A DNA stretch of 64,000 nucleotides, from contig CAJMPW010000002.1 of assembly GCA_905215475.1 (NCBI GenBank), forward strand, positions 186,001-250,000. The letters run 5' to 3'. A program made the translations under genes and the position numbers. This document shows positions 1-7,930 of the stretch, one piece after another. This DNA comes from CAG-103 sp905215475 (GTDB lineage: Bacteria; Bacillota; Clostridia; Oscillospirales; Oscillospiraceae). The notes under the pieces are model-generated. The model saw nothing but the letters and a program-made list of their open reading frames with translations, searched no databases and was not told where the DNA came from. How positions within the stretch are numbered: position 1 is the first letter of the stretch; each line of letters starts with the position of its first letter.

Positions 1-1
1 C

Positions 2-595
2 ATCAAAAACCCCGGCGGCGGTCTCGCGCCCATCGGCGGCTACATCTGCGGCCGCAAGGATGTGGTCGACCGCTGCGCCTTCCGTCTGAGCGCCCCCGGT
101 CTCGGGCAGGAGGTCGGCGCGAACCTCGGGCTCATGCCGGCGTTTTATCAGGGCTTCTTCCTCGCGCCGACTGTGACGGCCGGTGCGCTCAAGGGCGCGG
201 TGTTCGCGGCGAACGTCTACGAGCGGCTCGGCTTCCGCTGCATCCCGAACGCGACGGAGACGCGTCACGACATCATCCAGTGCGTCGAGCTCGGCTCGGC
301 AGAGCACATGATCGCCTTCTGCAAGGGCATTCAGGCGGCCGCGCCCGTGGACAGCTACGTCGACCCCATCCCGTGGGCGATGCCGGGCTATGACTCGGAT
401 GTCATCATGGCCGCCGGTGCGTTCATTCAGGGCTCGTCCATCGAGCTGTCGGCCGACGGTCCGATCCGCCCGCCCTACGCCGTGTATTTCCAGGGCGGCC
501 TGACGTGGTATCACGCAAAGCTCGGCATCCTCATGAGCCTGCAGAAGCTCGTGGACGCCGGTCTCGTTACTCTTGATCAACTGGAGGAGAAATAA
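2..595 (+). CDS. Methionine gamma-lyase family protein (YnbB / aluminium-resistance type), 3' part
   Basis: This is the C-terminal portion of a PLP-dependent enzyme of the Cys/Met-metabolism fold; its 5' end lies outside the window. The frame is open from base 2 and begins IKNPGGGLAPIGGY, which matches the segment around the PLP-binding lysine of the YnbB/methionine gamma-lyase-like family. About 197 residues remain of an expected 400-430. The stop is followed three bases later by the next gene's ATG, whose Shine-Dalgarno (GGAGG) lies inside this gene, so the two are probably co-transcribed and coupled. The exact substrate (methionine, cystathionine or other) cannot be read from the sequence. 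Confidence 0.85.
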   Translation: MKNPGGGLAPIGGYICGRKDVVDRCAFRLSAPGLGQEVGANLGLMPAFYQGFFLAPTVTAGALKGAVFAANVYERLGFRCIPNATETRHDIIQCVELGSAEHMIAFCKGIQAAAPVDSYVDPIPWAMPGYDSDVIMAAGAFIQGSSIELSADGPIRPPYAVYFQGGLTWYHAKLGILMSLQKLVDAGLVTLDQLEEK

Positions 596-598
596 AGT

Positions 599-1522
599 AT
601 GTGGTTCTGGCTTTCCCTGATTGCCCTGCTGTGCTGGTCGGGCTCGGATCTGTTTTCGAAAATTGGCTGCCGCGACGCGGATGACAAGCTCGCGCACCTG
701 AAGATGGTCATCGCCGTCGGCGTCGTCATGGGTCTGCACGCGGCGTATGAGATCTTCATCGGCGGCGTGAGCATCTCGTGGCACGTCATCTGGACGTACC
801 TGCCCGTGTCGCTGCTGTACATCTTGTCGATGGCGCTCGGCTACATCGGTCTGCGCTACATCGAGCTGTCCATCTCGTCGCCGATCTGCAACGCCTCCGG
901 CGCTGTGGTAGCGGTGCTGTACCTGTGCTTCGGCGGGCTGGACGAGGATCTGACCGGCGGGATGCGCATCATGGCGCTGGCCGCCGTGGCGCTCGTGTGT
1001 CTGGGCGTGATCGGACTGGGCGTGGTCGAGTCGCGCGAGGATGACGAGCTGCGCCGCGCGCGGCAGGCCGCCTCGAACTACCGCTACGCCAAGAGCTGGC
1101 TCGCGCTCGCGCTGCCGGTGGCCTACTGCCTGCTCGACGCCGCCGGTACGTTTGCCGACAGCCTCGTGCTGCGAAGCCTCGACCCGGACTCGGCCAACTG
1201 CGCGTATGAGCTGACGTTCCTGTTTGCGGCAGTGGTGTCGTTCGTATATGTCAAGCTCATCCGGCACGACCGCTTCCAGACCAAGCGCGAGGCGCCGAAA
1301 TATATCGGCGCGCTCTTTGAGACGGCCGGTCAGTTCGCGTACATCTACGCCATTGCGGATGAGGACCACGTCATGTACGCCGCGCCCATCATCGCGGCCT
1401 ACTGCGCCGCGTCCGTGCTCTGGAGCCGTATCTTCCTGCGCGAGAAGCTCTCGTGGCGGCACTATCTGATGCTGGTGCTGATCGTCGCGGGCATCGTGCT
1501 GCTCGGCATCCTCGATATCTGA
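599..1522 (+). CDS. DMT-superfamily (EamA-like) membrane transporter
   Basis: A 307-residue, strongly hydrophobic protein with about ten predicted membrane spans arranged as two similar halves, separated by a charged loop (SREDDELRRARQ, near residues 143-154). This is the layout of drug/metabolite exporters of the EamA type. The N-terminus (MWFWLSLIALLCWSGSDLFSK) is a typical first span of this superfamily. The gene is the last in a unit with the upstream PLP enzyme and is followed by a strong terminator. Substrate unknown; export of an amino-acid-related metabolite would fit the neighbour but is only inference. Confidence 0.75.
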   Translation: MWFWLSLIALLCWSGSDLFSKIGCRDADDKLAHLKMVIAVGVVMGLHAAYEIFIGGVSISWHVIWTYLPVSLLYILSMALGYIGLRYIELSISSPICNASGAVVAVLYLCFGGLDEDLTGGMRIMALAAVALVCLGVIGLGVVESREDDELRRARQAASNYRYAKSWLALALPVAYCLLDAAGTFADSLVLRSLDPDSANCAYELTFLFAAVVSFVYVKLIRHDRFQTKREAPKYIGALFETAGQFAYIYAIADEDHVMYAAPIIAAYCAASVLWSRIFLREKLSWRHYLMLVLIVAGIVLLGILDI

Positions 1523-1556
1523 ATGCAATCTCTGCGCACAGAATCCTCAGCCGTTC

Positions 1557-1593
1557 AAGCGGCCGCTCCCGGTGTGGAGCGGCCGCTTTTTTG
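1557..1593 (+). terminator. Intrinsic terminator after the DMT transporter gene
   Basis: A GC-rich stem AGCGGCCGCTCC/GGAGCGGCCGCT with a 6-nt loop is followed directly by a run of Ts. Confidence 0.9.
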
Positions 1594-1608
1594 TCAATTG
1601 CGTAACGC

Positions 1609-1638
1609 TTGCAATTCGGCGGGCGCGTCTGCTATAAT
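1609..1638 (+). promoter_or_regulatory. Sigma-A-type promoter of the NSS transporter gene
   Basis: TTGCAA, an 18-bp spacer and TATAAT, placed about 65 bp before the chosen start codon. Confidence 0.75.
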
Positions 1639-1703
1639 AAATGACACATTTGCGCCGAAGGGCGCAGGGTTTGGGTGAAACCAGAAGAATCAGGAGGGGT
1701 TTT

Positions 1704-3173
1704 ATGGATACAGAGATCAAATCCAAGCGCGGTGGCTGGGGCAGCAACTTCGGCTTCCTCATGGCCTCGATCGGCTCGGCCGTCGGTCTTGGCAACATTT
1801 GGGGCTTTCCGTATAAGATGGGCAAAAGCGGCGGCGCCGTGTTTTTGCTGTTTTATCTGGTGCTCGTCGTGCTCGTGGGCGTGACGGTCATGCTCGGTGA
1901 GCTTGCGCTCGGCCGCCGCAGCGGCAAGAGCGGCGTGAGCACCTACCGCAGCCTGTCGAAAAAGTACACATGGCTCGGCTATGCCGGCGTACTGTGCGGC
2001 TTTTGCATCATGTGCTTCTACTTCGTGCTCGGCGGCATCGTGCTGCGCTATGCGGTGGGCTACTTCCTCTCGCTCTTCGGCGGGAGCACATTTGCATGGT
2101 CCGGACAGGGCACGGACTTCTTCGGCTATTTTCTCACGGATACCAAGAGCATGATCCTGTTTTTTGTGCTCTACATCCTGCTCAACATCATCGTCGTGTC
2201 CGGCGGCGTGCACGGCGGCATCGAAAAGTTCTGCAACATCGGTATGCCGGCGCTGTTTTGCCTGCTCGTGTTCATCATCGTCTACATCGCCTGCCAGCCC
2301 GGCGCTGCCGAGGGCTACAAGTTCATGTTCAGCCCCGACTTCTCCGTCTTCAGCAACCCGGAAATCGGCTTTGGCCGCGTGCTGAAAAACGCCGCCGGGC
2401 AGATGTTCTTCTCCCTGTCGATCGGTCTGGGCGTCATGATCACCTACGGCTCTTACCTCGGCAAGCAGGAGCACCTGCAGCGCAACGCCTTCATCGTCTG
2501 CGGCGCGGACACGCTCATCGCGCTCATGGCCGGCATGGCCGTCATGCCCGCCTGCTCCGCCTTCGGCGTGGAGTACGGCGCCGGCCCCGGCCTGCTGTTC
2601 GCCTCGATGCAGACCGTGTTCTCCCACATGGGCAGCGTCGGCAATCTCATCGGCTTCCTGTTTTACCTGCTCGTGCTGATCGCGGCGCTCACGTCGTCGA
2701 TCTCCATGCTCGAGCTGTGCACGGCCTACGCCGTGGACAAGCAGATCGAAAAAGGGCTCACGCCCAAGCGCGCCAGGCACACGTCCGAGGTCGCGGCGCT
2801 CGTGTTCATCGCGGGTTCGCTCGTCGCGCTCGACGGTCTGGGTGCGGGCGTTGCTGGCGGCGCTGCCGTCGAGACGCCGGCCACCCTGCTCGGTCTGGGC
2901 GTGCGCGGCTGGAACGACTGCTGGCTCGACCTGTACGACATGGTCGCCGAGGGCATCCTCATGCCGCTCGGTGCGCTCGTGATGACGATCCTCATCGGCT
3001 GGGTGCTCAAGCCCGAGGTCGTGCAGATCGAATGCGAGCAGAGCGGTGTGAAATACCGCGCGGCGGGCTATTTCAAGGTCTGCTTCAAGTTCATCGTGCC
3101 CGTGCTGCTGGCGTTCATCCTCTTCTGCCAGCTCACCGACTTCTTCGGTCTGAACATCCCCGGCCTGAGCTGA
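1704..3173 (+). CDS. Neurotransmitter:sodium symporter (NSS/SNF) family transporter
   Basis: A 489-residue, 11-12-span Na+-dependent symporter of the LeuT/SNF family. The first span carries the family hallmark GSAVGLGNIWGFPY (about residues 24-37), the unwound helix that forms the Na+ and substrate sites. The start was set at the ATG at 1704 because GGAGGGG sits just upstream; the reading frame stays open to 1641, but that part overlaps the promoter's downstream region. The gene stands alone with its own promoter and a probable terminator. Likely substrate is an amino acid (family knowledge), with no sequence clue to which. Confidence 0.9.
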   Translation: MDTEIKSKRGGWGSNFGFLMASIGSAVGLGNIWGFPYKMGKSGGAVFLLFYLVLVVLVGVTVMLGELALGRRSGKSGVSTYRSLSKKYTWLGYAGVLCGFCIMCFYFVLGGIVLRYAVGYFLSLFGGSTFAWSGQGTDFFGYFLTDTKSMILFFVLYILLNIIVVSGGVHGGIEKFCNIGMPALFCLLVFIIVYIACQPGAAEGYKFMFSPDFSVFSNPEIGFGRVLKNAAGQMFFSLSIGLGVMITYGSYLGKQEHLQRNAFIVCGADTLIALMAGMAVMPACSAFGVEYGAGPGLLFASMQTVFSHMGSVGNLIGFLFYLLVLIAALTSSISMLELCTAYAVDKQIEKGLTPKRARHTSEVAALVFIAGSLVALDGLGAGVAGGAAVETPATLLGLGVRGWNDCWLDLYDMVAEGILMPLGALVMTILIGWVLKPEVVQIECEQSGVKYRAAGYFKVCFKFIVPVLLAFILFCQLTDFFGLNIPGLS

Positions 3174-3195
3174 ACCCCGCATCACGAAAAGTTCC

Positions 3196-3230
3196 GTCAG
3201 CGTCTGCCCCAACGGGCGGGCGCTGACATC
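3196..3230 (+). terminator. Probable terminator after the NSS transporter gene
   Basis: A stem GTCAGCG-TCTGCCC/GGGCGGG-CGCTGAC with a short loop is followed by a weak T tract (ATCTTTAT). Confidence 0.6.
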
Positions 3231-3243
3231 TTTATAACCTTTG

Positions 3244-3272
3244 TTGAAAAAGCGAAAACGCTCTGTTATACT
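3244..3272 (+). promoter_or_regulatory. Promoter of azlC-azlD
   Basis: TTGAAA, a 17-bp spacer and TATACT, 41 bp before the azlC ATG. Confidence 0.75.
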
Positions 3273-3313
3273 GAACTCCACTGCCATTTTTCGTCCGAAA
3301 GGAGCGCTGCGCC

Positions 3314-4018
3314 ATGCGCAAAACGGCCGCCTACGCCTTCCATCACTCGATCCCGATCCTGATCGGCTTCTTCCCCGTCGGCATCGCCTACGGGCTGCTC
3401 ATGCAGCAGGCGGGCTACAACTTCCTGTGGTCGGGCGCGTGCAGCCTGTTCGTTCTGGCGGGCTCGCTGCAGTTTCTGATGGTCACGTTTTTTGCCGGCG
3501 GCGTGTCGCTGGCCACGGTGGCCGTGCTGGCGCTGCTGCTCAACAGCCGGCACATTTTCTACGGCCTGTCGTTCATCGACAAATTCCGCTCCTTCGGCCC
3601 GTGGCGCTGGTTTCTGATCTATTCGCTGTGCGACGAGAACTATTCTCTGCACTGCTCGCACGATTTCGGCCCCGACGTCAGTGAGAAATGGGCCTATGTG
3701 CTCACGGCCGCGCTCGTGACGTTTTACTGGGTGGCGCTGTCCATGCTCGGCGGGCTCGTCGGCTCGCTCATCCCATTTGACACCACGGGCATCGACTTTG
3801 CGCTCACGGCGCTGTTCACGGTCATCGTGGTCGATCAGCTGCGGGATGCGCGCACGCGCGTCCCCGCCGTGGTCGCGGCGGTGTCGAGCATCGGCGCGCT
3901 GCTGCTGCTCGGGCCGGACAAGTTCCTGCTGCCGTCCCTGCTCGTGACGGTCGCGGCGCTCACGCTGCTGCGCCCGGTGCTCGCGCCGAAGTATGCCGAA
4001 GGAGGTGCGCAGGCATGA
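3314..4018 (+). CDS. azlC: AzlC family branched-chain amino-acid exporter, large subunit
   Basis: A 234-residue membrane protein of the AzlC family, the large subunit of a two-component branched-chain amino-acid export system. The N-terminal segment AFHHSIPILIGFFPVGIAYG and the conserved motif NSRHIFYGLSF near residue 76 are family features, and several hydrophobic spans follow. AAAGGAGC precedes the ATG. Its stop overlaps the azlD start (ATGA), so the two subunits are translationally coupled. Function in leucine/isoleucine/valine efflux is family knowledge. Confidence 0.9.
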   Translation: MRKTAAYAFHHSIPILIGFFPVGIAYGLLMQQAGYNFLWSGACSLFVLAGSLQFLMVTFFAGGVSLATVAVLALLLNSRHIFYGLSFIDKFRSFGPWRWFLIYSLCDENYSLHCSHDFGPDVSEKWAYVLTAALVTFYWVALSMLGGLVGSLIPFDTTGIDFALTALFTVIVVDQLRDARTRVPAVVAAVSSIGALLLLGPDKFLLPSLLVTVAALTLLRPVLAPKYAEGGAQA

Positions 4019-4344
4019 CCCTCTCCGTCGGACAGAGCATCGCCATCATCGCGGTCTGCGCCGCGTGCACGTTTTTGGAGCGCTGGCTGCCGTGGCTGCT
4101 GTTTGGCCGCCGCGCCGTGCCGAAGGTCGTGGAGTACCTCGGCAAAATTCTGCCAATGGCCGTCATGGTCTCGCTGCTGGTCTACTGTCTGCGCGGAATG
4201 CAGTTCAGCTCCGCCGGGGCGTGGGTGCCGCAGGTCATCGCCGTCGGCGTGACGGCGGGTCTGCACTGGTGGCGGCGCAACACGCTGCTGAGCATCGCCG
4301 CCGGCACCGTGTGCTACATGTTGCTCGTGCAGCTCGTCTTTTGA
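4015..4344 (+). CDS. azlD: AzlD family branched-chain amino-acid exporter, small subunit
   Basis: A 109-residue protein with about three to four membrane spans, the AzlD partner of the gene it overlaps by four bases. The motif TFLERWLPWLLF near residues 22-33 is typical of AzlD proteins. It should act in the membrane together with AzlC. It ends a two-gene operon, as a strong terminator follows within ten bases. Confidence 0.88.
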   Translation: MTLSVGQSIAIIAVCAACTFLERWLPWLLFGRRAVPKVVEYLGKILPMAVMVSLLVYCLRGMQFSSAGAWVPQVIAVGVTAGLHWWRRNTLLSIAAGTVCYMLLVQLVF

Positions 4345-4349
4345 TGCCA

Positions 4350-4383
4350 AACCGGGCGTCCCAGTCGGGACGCCCGGTTTTTG
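4350..4383 (+). terminator. Terminator of azlC-azlD
   Basis: The stem ACCGGGCGTCCC/GGGACGCCCGGT with a 4-nt loop is followed by TTTTT. Confidence 0.9.
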
Positions 4384-4384
4384 G

Positions 4385-4413
4385 TTGCACTTGGCCTGCA
4401 TATCCGTTATAAT
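4385..4413 (+). promoter_or_regulatory. Promoter of the flippase-like gene
   Basis: TTGCAC, a 17-bp spacer and a consensus TATAAT, starting directly after the azlCD terminator. Confidence 0.8.
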
Positions 4414-4466
4414 ATAAGGTCTTAATAAGGTCTTATCAGAATCTTCTCCTGCAGCGAGGTCTGCCC

Positions 4467-5504
4467 ATGAAACACGACAAGAAAAAACAATGGCTCTCGA
4501 TCGGCCTGCTGACACTCGGCGCGGCGGCGCTGGCGATCTTTGCCGCCGCCACGCTCGACGCGGGCGACGTGCGCGCCTCGCTCGAGGCGCTGATGCCGGG
4601 CTGGACGGCCGCGATCGTCGGGTGCATGCTGCTGTACTACCTGTGCGACGCGCTCAAATACCGGCTCATCACGCGCGCATTCGGCTGCGCGCAGCCGCTC
4701 GGCGACAGCATCGACGTATCGATGATCGGCTTTTTCTACTCGGCCGTAACGCCTGCGGCCGCCGGCGGTCAGCCGTTTCAGGTGCTGCATATGCACCGCC
4801 GCGGCATCCCGACCGGCACGGCCACGTCCGTCATCTGCACGGTCTACAGCCTGTGGAACATCGCGCTCGTGTCGCTCGGCATCGTGGGCGCGTGTCTGTG
4901 CGGCGGCAAGCTCGCGGCGCAGAGCGCGGCATGGATCCCCGTGCTGGCGCTGGGTCTGTTCGTGCACGCGGGGCTGCTGTCGCTCGTGCTGCTCTCGGCC
5001 ATTTTTCCGAAGCCGATGTCCGCGTTCGGCACGGCGTGCATCCGCTGGCTGTACCGGCGCCGCCCGTTTTTGCGCCGGGGCGCAGACCCCGCGGCGGCCG
5101 CCGAAAAGTGGTGCGCCTTCGTCGCGGAGTATCACGACGCCTTTGCCGCCGGCATCCGCCACCGCGGCAAGCTCGCCGGGGCGCTCGCGCTCGCGCTGCT
5201 GCAGTGCACGGCGTATATGTCGGTCGCCTACTGCACGTATCGCGGCTTCGGGCTGCGCGGCGTGCCGTTCTGGCAGGTCACGGGCACGCAGGTGCTGCTG
5301 TACATCGGGGCGAGCTGCTTTCCCATGCCGGGCGCGTCCGGCGCGAGCGAGGGCACGTTCTACCTCGCCTTCTCGCCGCTGTTCGGCAGCTATCTGACGA
5401 CCGCCATGCTCATCTGGCGGCTGGCGTCGTACTATCTCACGATCGTACTGGGCTACATTGCCGTCGTGGCCGAGCGCGTGACGCTGCGCCATGCGCAAAC
5501 GTGA
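4467..5504 (+). CDS. Lysylphosphatidylglycerol synthase transmembrane-region (UPF0104/YbhN-like) membrane protein
   Basis: A 345-residue integral membrane protein with about eight hydrophobic segments, resembling the flippase half of MprF/LPG synthases but lacking the C-terminal aminoacyl-transferase domain. Family-typical segments are the AVTPAAAGGQPFQV loop near residue 93 and the PGASGASEG motif near residue 290. Stand-alone members occur widely in Firmicutes and are thought to move lipids, but the cargo here is unknown. It is a single-gene unit. The ribosome-binding site is weak (GCGAGG), yet the downstream Met-rich start fits the family's N-terminus. Confidence 0.82.
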   Translation: MKHDKKKQWLSIGLLTLGAAALAIFAAATLDAGDVRASLEALMPGWTAAIVGCMLLYYLCDALKYRLITRAFGCAQPLGDSIDVSMIGFFYSAVTPAAAGGQPFQVLHMHRRGIPTGTATSVICTVYSLWNIALVSLGIVGACLCGGKLAAQSAAWIPVLALGLFVHAGLLSLVLLSAIFPKPMSAFGTACIRWLYRRRPFLRRGADPAAAAEKWCAFVAEYHDAFAAGIRHRGKLAGALALALLQCTAYMSVAYCTYRGFGLRGVPFWQVTGTQVLLYIGASCFPMPGASGASEGTFYLAFSPLFGSYLTTAMLIWRLASYYLTIVLGYIAVVAERVTLRHAQT

Positions 5505-5562
5505 AGGCGCGCAAAATCCGCACTTGCAGCGCAAGCGCGCTCCGGCGTGTCCGGCAAACCGA

Positions 5563-5597
5563 AAAGCGGCCGCTCTCGGATGAGAGCGGCCGCTTGC
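5563..5597. terminator. Bidirectional terminator between the flippase-like gene and tRNA-Leu
   Basis: The stem AAGCGGCCGCTCTC/GAGAGCGGCCGCTT is perfect. On the minus strand it is followed by TTTTC and so ends the tRNA transcript; on the plus strand the T tract is shorter. Confidence 0.8.
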
Positions 5598-5599
5598 TT

Positions 5600-5686
5600 T
5601 GGTGCCGGCGGCGGGGATCGAACCCGCACAGTGTTGCCACCGAGGGATTTTAAGTCCCTTGCGTCTGCCTGTTTCGCCACGCCGGC
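5600..5686 (-). tRNA. tRNA-Leu, anticodon UAA
   Basis: Read on the minus strand, an 87-nt class II tRNA folds with acceptor stem GCCGGCG/CGCCGGC, an anticodon stem-loop with loop CTTAAAA (anticodon TAA), a variable arm of leucine type (TCGGTGGCAACACTGT region), a T-loop GGTTCGATCC and an encoded CCA end. It decodes UUA and UUG leucine codons. It has its own promoter and terminator. Confidence 0.95.
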
Positions 5687-5697
5687 ATACCCACCAT

Positions 5698-5727
5698 ATC
5701 GTACCACCGGCGGCGCGTCCCTGTCAA
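5698..5727 (-). promoter_or_regulatory. Promoter of tRNA-Leu
   Basis: On the minus strand there is a consensus TTGACA, an 18-bp spacer and TACGAT, ending 12 bp before the tRNA. Confidence 0.85.
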
Positions 5728-5797
5728 GGGCAGGAAACACGGCGCACGGCGGCAAAAAATCGCCCCCCGGCAGCGGCAGATAACCAACACGCGCCTC

Positions 5798-5826
5798 TTG
5801 CATCTGCGCAGATATTTTGATAAAAT
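5798..5826 (+). promoter_or_regulatory. Promoter of the recJ-rel operon
   Basis: TTGCAT, a 17-bp spacer and TAAAAT, about 42 bp before the recJ ATG, in a locally AT-rich stretch. Confidence 0.7.
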
Positions 5827-5867
5827 AATAAATTATTGTATATCTGGATTCGAGGCACACAGCGCAT

Positions 5868-7883
5868 ATGAAATACCGCAATTGGAAAATTCCATATACC
5901 ACGCCGCAGCCGCCGGAGGCGCTGCTGCGCGCGGGCTATTCCCCGCTGCTGGCGGTGCTGCTGGCGCTGCGCGGCTATGACGACGCCGGGCAGGCGCGCG
6001 ATTTTCTCAGCGGCGGCGACCAGAGCGTGTTCGACCCCATGCTTTTGCAGGACATGGACAAGGCCGTCGCGCGCATCCGCGCCGCCATCGAGCGGCGGGA
6101 GCACGTGGCCGTCTTTGGCGACTATGACGTCGACGGCATCACATCGACGTGCGTGCTCACGGACTATCTGCGCCGCCGCGGCGTGCCCGTGCACCCGTAC
6201 ATCCCCGACCGCATCGAGGAGGGCTACGGCCTGAACATGGACGCGATCACGAGCCTCCAGCGCGCCGACGACATCACGCTCATCATCACCGTCGACTGCG
6301 GCATCACCGCCATCGACGAGACGAACTATGCCCTGCAGCGCGGCATCGACATGGTCATCACCGACCACCACGAGTGCAGCGGGCAAGCGATCCCGAACGC
6401 CGTGGCCGTCGTCGACCCGAAGCGCCCCGGCTCGCAGTATCCCAACGGCGGGCTTGCGGGCGTGGGCGTGGCGTTCAAGCTGCTGTGCGCGCTCGAGGGC
6501 GACAGCGCGCAGGTGCTGCACGACTACGGCGACCTCGTCGCCATCGGCACGGTGGCGGACGTCATGCCCCTCACGGGCGAAAACCGCTACCTCGTGGCGC
6601 AGGGTCTGGCGCAGATCAACACCAACCCGCGCCCCGGCATCCGTGCGCTGCTGCACGAGTGCGGTGCGGAGGGGCGGCCTGTCACGGCCACGACCATCGG
6701 CTTCACGCTCGCGCCGCGCATCAACGCGGCCGGACGCCTTGGAAAAACGGCCATCGCCGCGCTGCTGCTGCTGACCGATGACAGCGCCGACGCCGACCGC
6801 TACGCCGCCGGGCTCTGCCAGCTCAACCGCGAGCGGCAGGAGCTCGAGCAGCAGATCTGGGAGGAAGCCTCGGCCATCGCGTGCCGCTATCCGCCGCGCG
6901 CACCGCTCGTGCTCGCAAGCGACACGTGGCATCAGGGCGTGATCGGCATCGCCGCCTCGCGCCTGAGTGAGGAGTTTCACCTGCCGACGATCATGATCTG
7001 CTGCGACGGTGAGCGCGGCAAGGGCTCGTGCCGCAGCTTCGGCGGCTTCAACCTGTATAACGCTCTGAGCGCCTGCTCGGAGTATCTCGAGGGCTTCGGC
7101 GGCCACGCGCTGGCGGCCGGGCTGACCATCCGGCGCGAGAATATCGACCGCTTCCGCCGCGCGCTCGGCGAGTATTACCGGCAAAACCCGGCCGACGACC
7201 TGCCGGAGCTCACGTGCGACCTGCGCGTGGACGATCCGCACCTGCTGACCATGGCGTGCATCGAGTCGCTCGACGCGCTCGAGCCGTGCGGCAACGGCAA
7301 CCCCAAGCCTCTGCTGTGCATCACGGGCGCGCGGCTGGTCAACGCCGTGCCCATCGGCGGCGGCCGCCATCTGCGGCTGCACTTTGCCAAGGGCGGGTAT
7401 AATTATGCCGGCATCTTCTTCTCCTGCACCCCGGCGGAGCTCGGCGTGCGCATCGGCCAGTGGGCGGATGTGGCCTTCACGCCGCAGATCAACGAATTCC
7501 GCGGCCGCCGCAGCGTGCAGCTGCTCGTGACCGACGTGCGCCCGAGCGACCCGCTGCCGCTGTGCAGCGCGCTGCTCAAAAACCAGTGTGTACCCGCGTG
7601 GGACACGGTGGATCTGTACCCCCTGCGGGCGGATTTCGCCGTGGCGTGGCGCTGGCTGAAAGCGCCGATGGTCTTTTCCCTTTCGGAGCTGCCGGAGCGC
7701 GCGCCCATGCGCCCGGAGAAATTCTGCGTGTGCCTGCGCGTCATGGCCGAGATGGGACTCGCCGCCGTCGACTTCGACGGGGAGCTGCTGCGCCTGCGCC
7801 CGCTGCCGACCAGCGGCAAGGTGGACCTCGGCGCATCCAAGCTGCTGCAGGCGCTGCGTGACCGCCGGCAGAAGCTGCTATGA
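5868..7883 (+). CDS. recJ: Single-stranded-DNA-specific exonuclease RecJ
   Basis: A 671-residue DHH-superfamily 5'-3' exonuclease acting on single-stranded DNA in recombination and mismatch repair. The metal-binding motifs are visible: FGDYDVDG (83-90), DCGITA (143-148) and TDHHE (165-169). The DHHA1 motif GFGGH lies near 408-412, and an OB-like C-terminal part follows. Length lies between E. coli RecJ and the longer Bacillus form. The next ORF begins within its TGA, so it heads an operon with rel, dtd and an MBL hydrolase, a common clostridial arrangement. Confidence 0.95.
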   Translation: MKYRNWKIPYTTPQPPEALLRAGYSPLLAVLLALRGYDDAGQARDFLSGGDQSVFDPMLLQDMDKAVARIRAAIERREHVAVFGDYDVDGITSTCVLTDYLRRRGVPVHPYIPDRIEEGYGLNMDAITSLQRADDITLIITVDCGITAIDETNYALQRGIDMVITDHHECSGQAIPNAVAVVDPKRPGSQYPNGGLAGVGVAFKLLCALEGDSAQVLHDYGDLVAIGTVADVMPLTGENRYLVAQGLAQINTNPRPGIRALLHECGAEGRPVTATTIGFTLAPRINAAGRLGKTAIAALLLLTDDSADADRYAAGLCQLNRERQELEQQIWEEASAIACRYPPRAPLVLASDTWHQGVIGIAASRLSEEFHLPTIMICCDGERGKGSCRSFGGFNLYNALSACSEYLEGFGGHALAAGLTIRRENIDRFRRALGEYYRQNPADDLPELTCDLRVDDPHLLTMACIESLDALEPCGNGNPKPLLCITGARLVNAVPIGGGRHLRLHFAKGGYNYAGIFFSCTPAELGVRIGQWADVAFTPQINEFRGRRSVQLLVTDVRPSDPLPLCSALLKNQCVPAWDTVDLYPLRADFAVAWRWLKAPMVFSLSELPERAPMRPEKFCVCLRVMAEMGLAAVDFDGELLRLRPLPTSGKVDLGASKLLQALRDRRQKLL

Positions 7884-7930
7884 AACATTATCAGGAAATT
7901 CCCATTCCTTTTTGGAAAGGAGCAACCCCC

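Noticed and set aside
1632..3287. 551-codon minus-strand frame opposite the NSS transporter
   Set aside because: Antisense shadow; the plus strand has promoter, ribosome site and clear homology.
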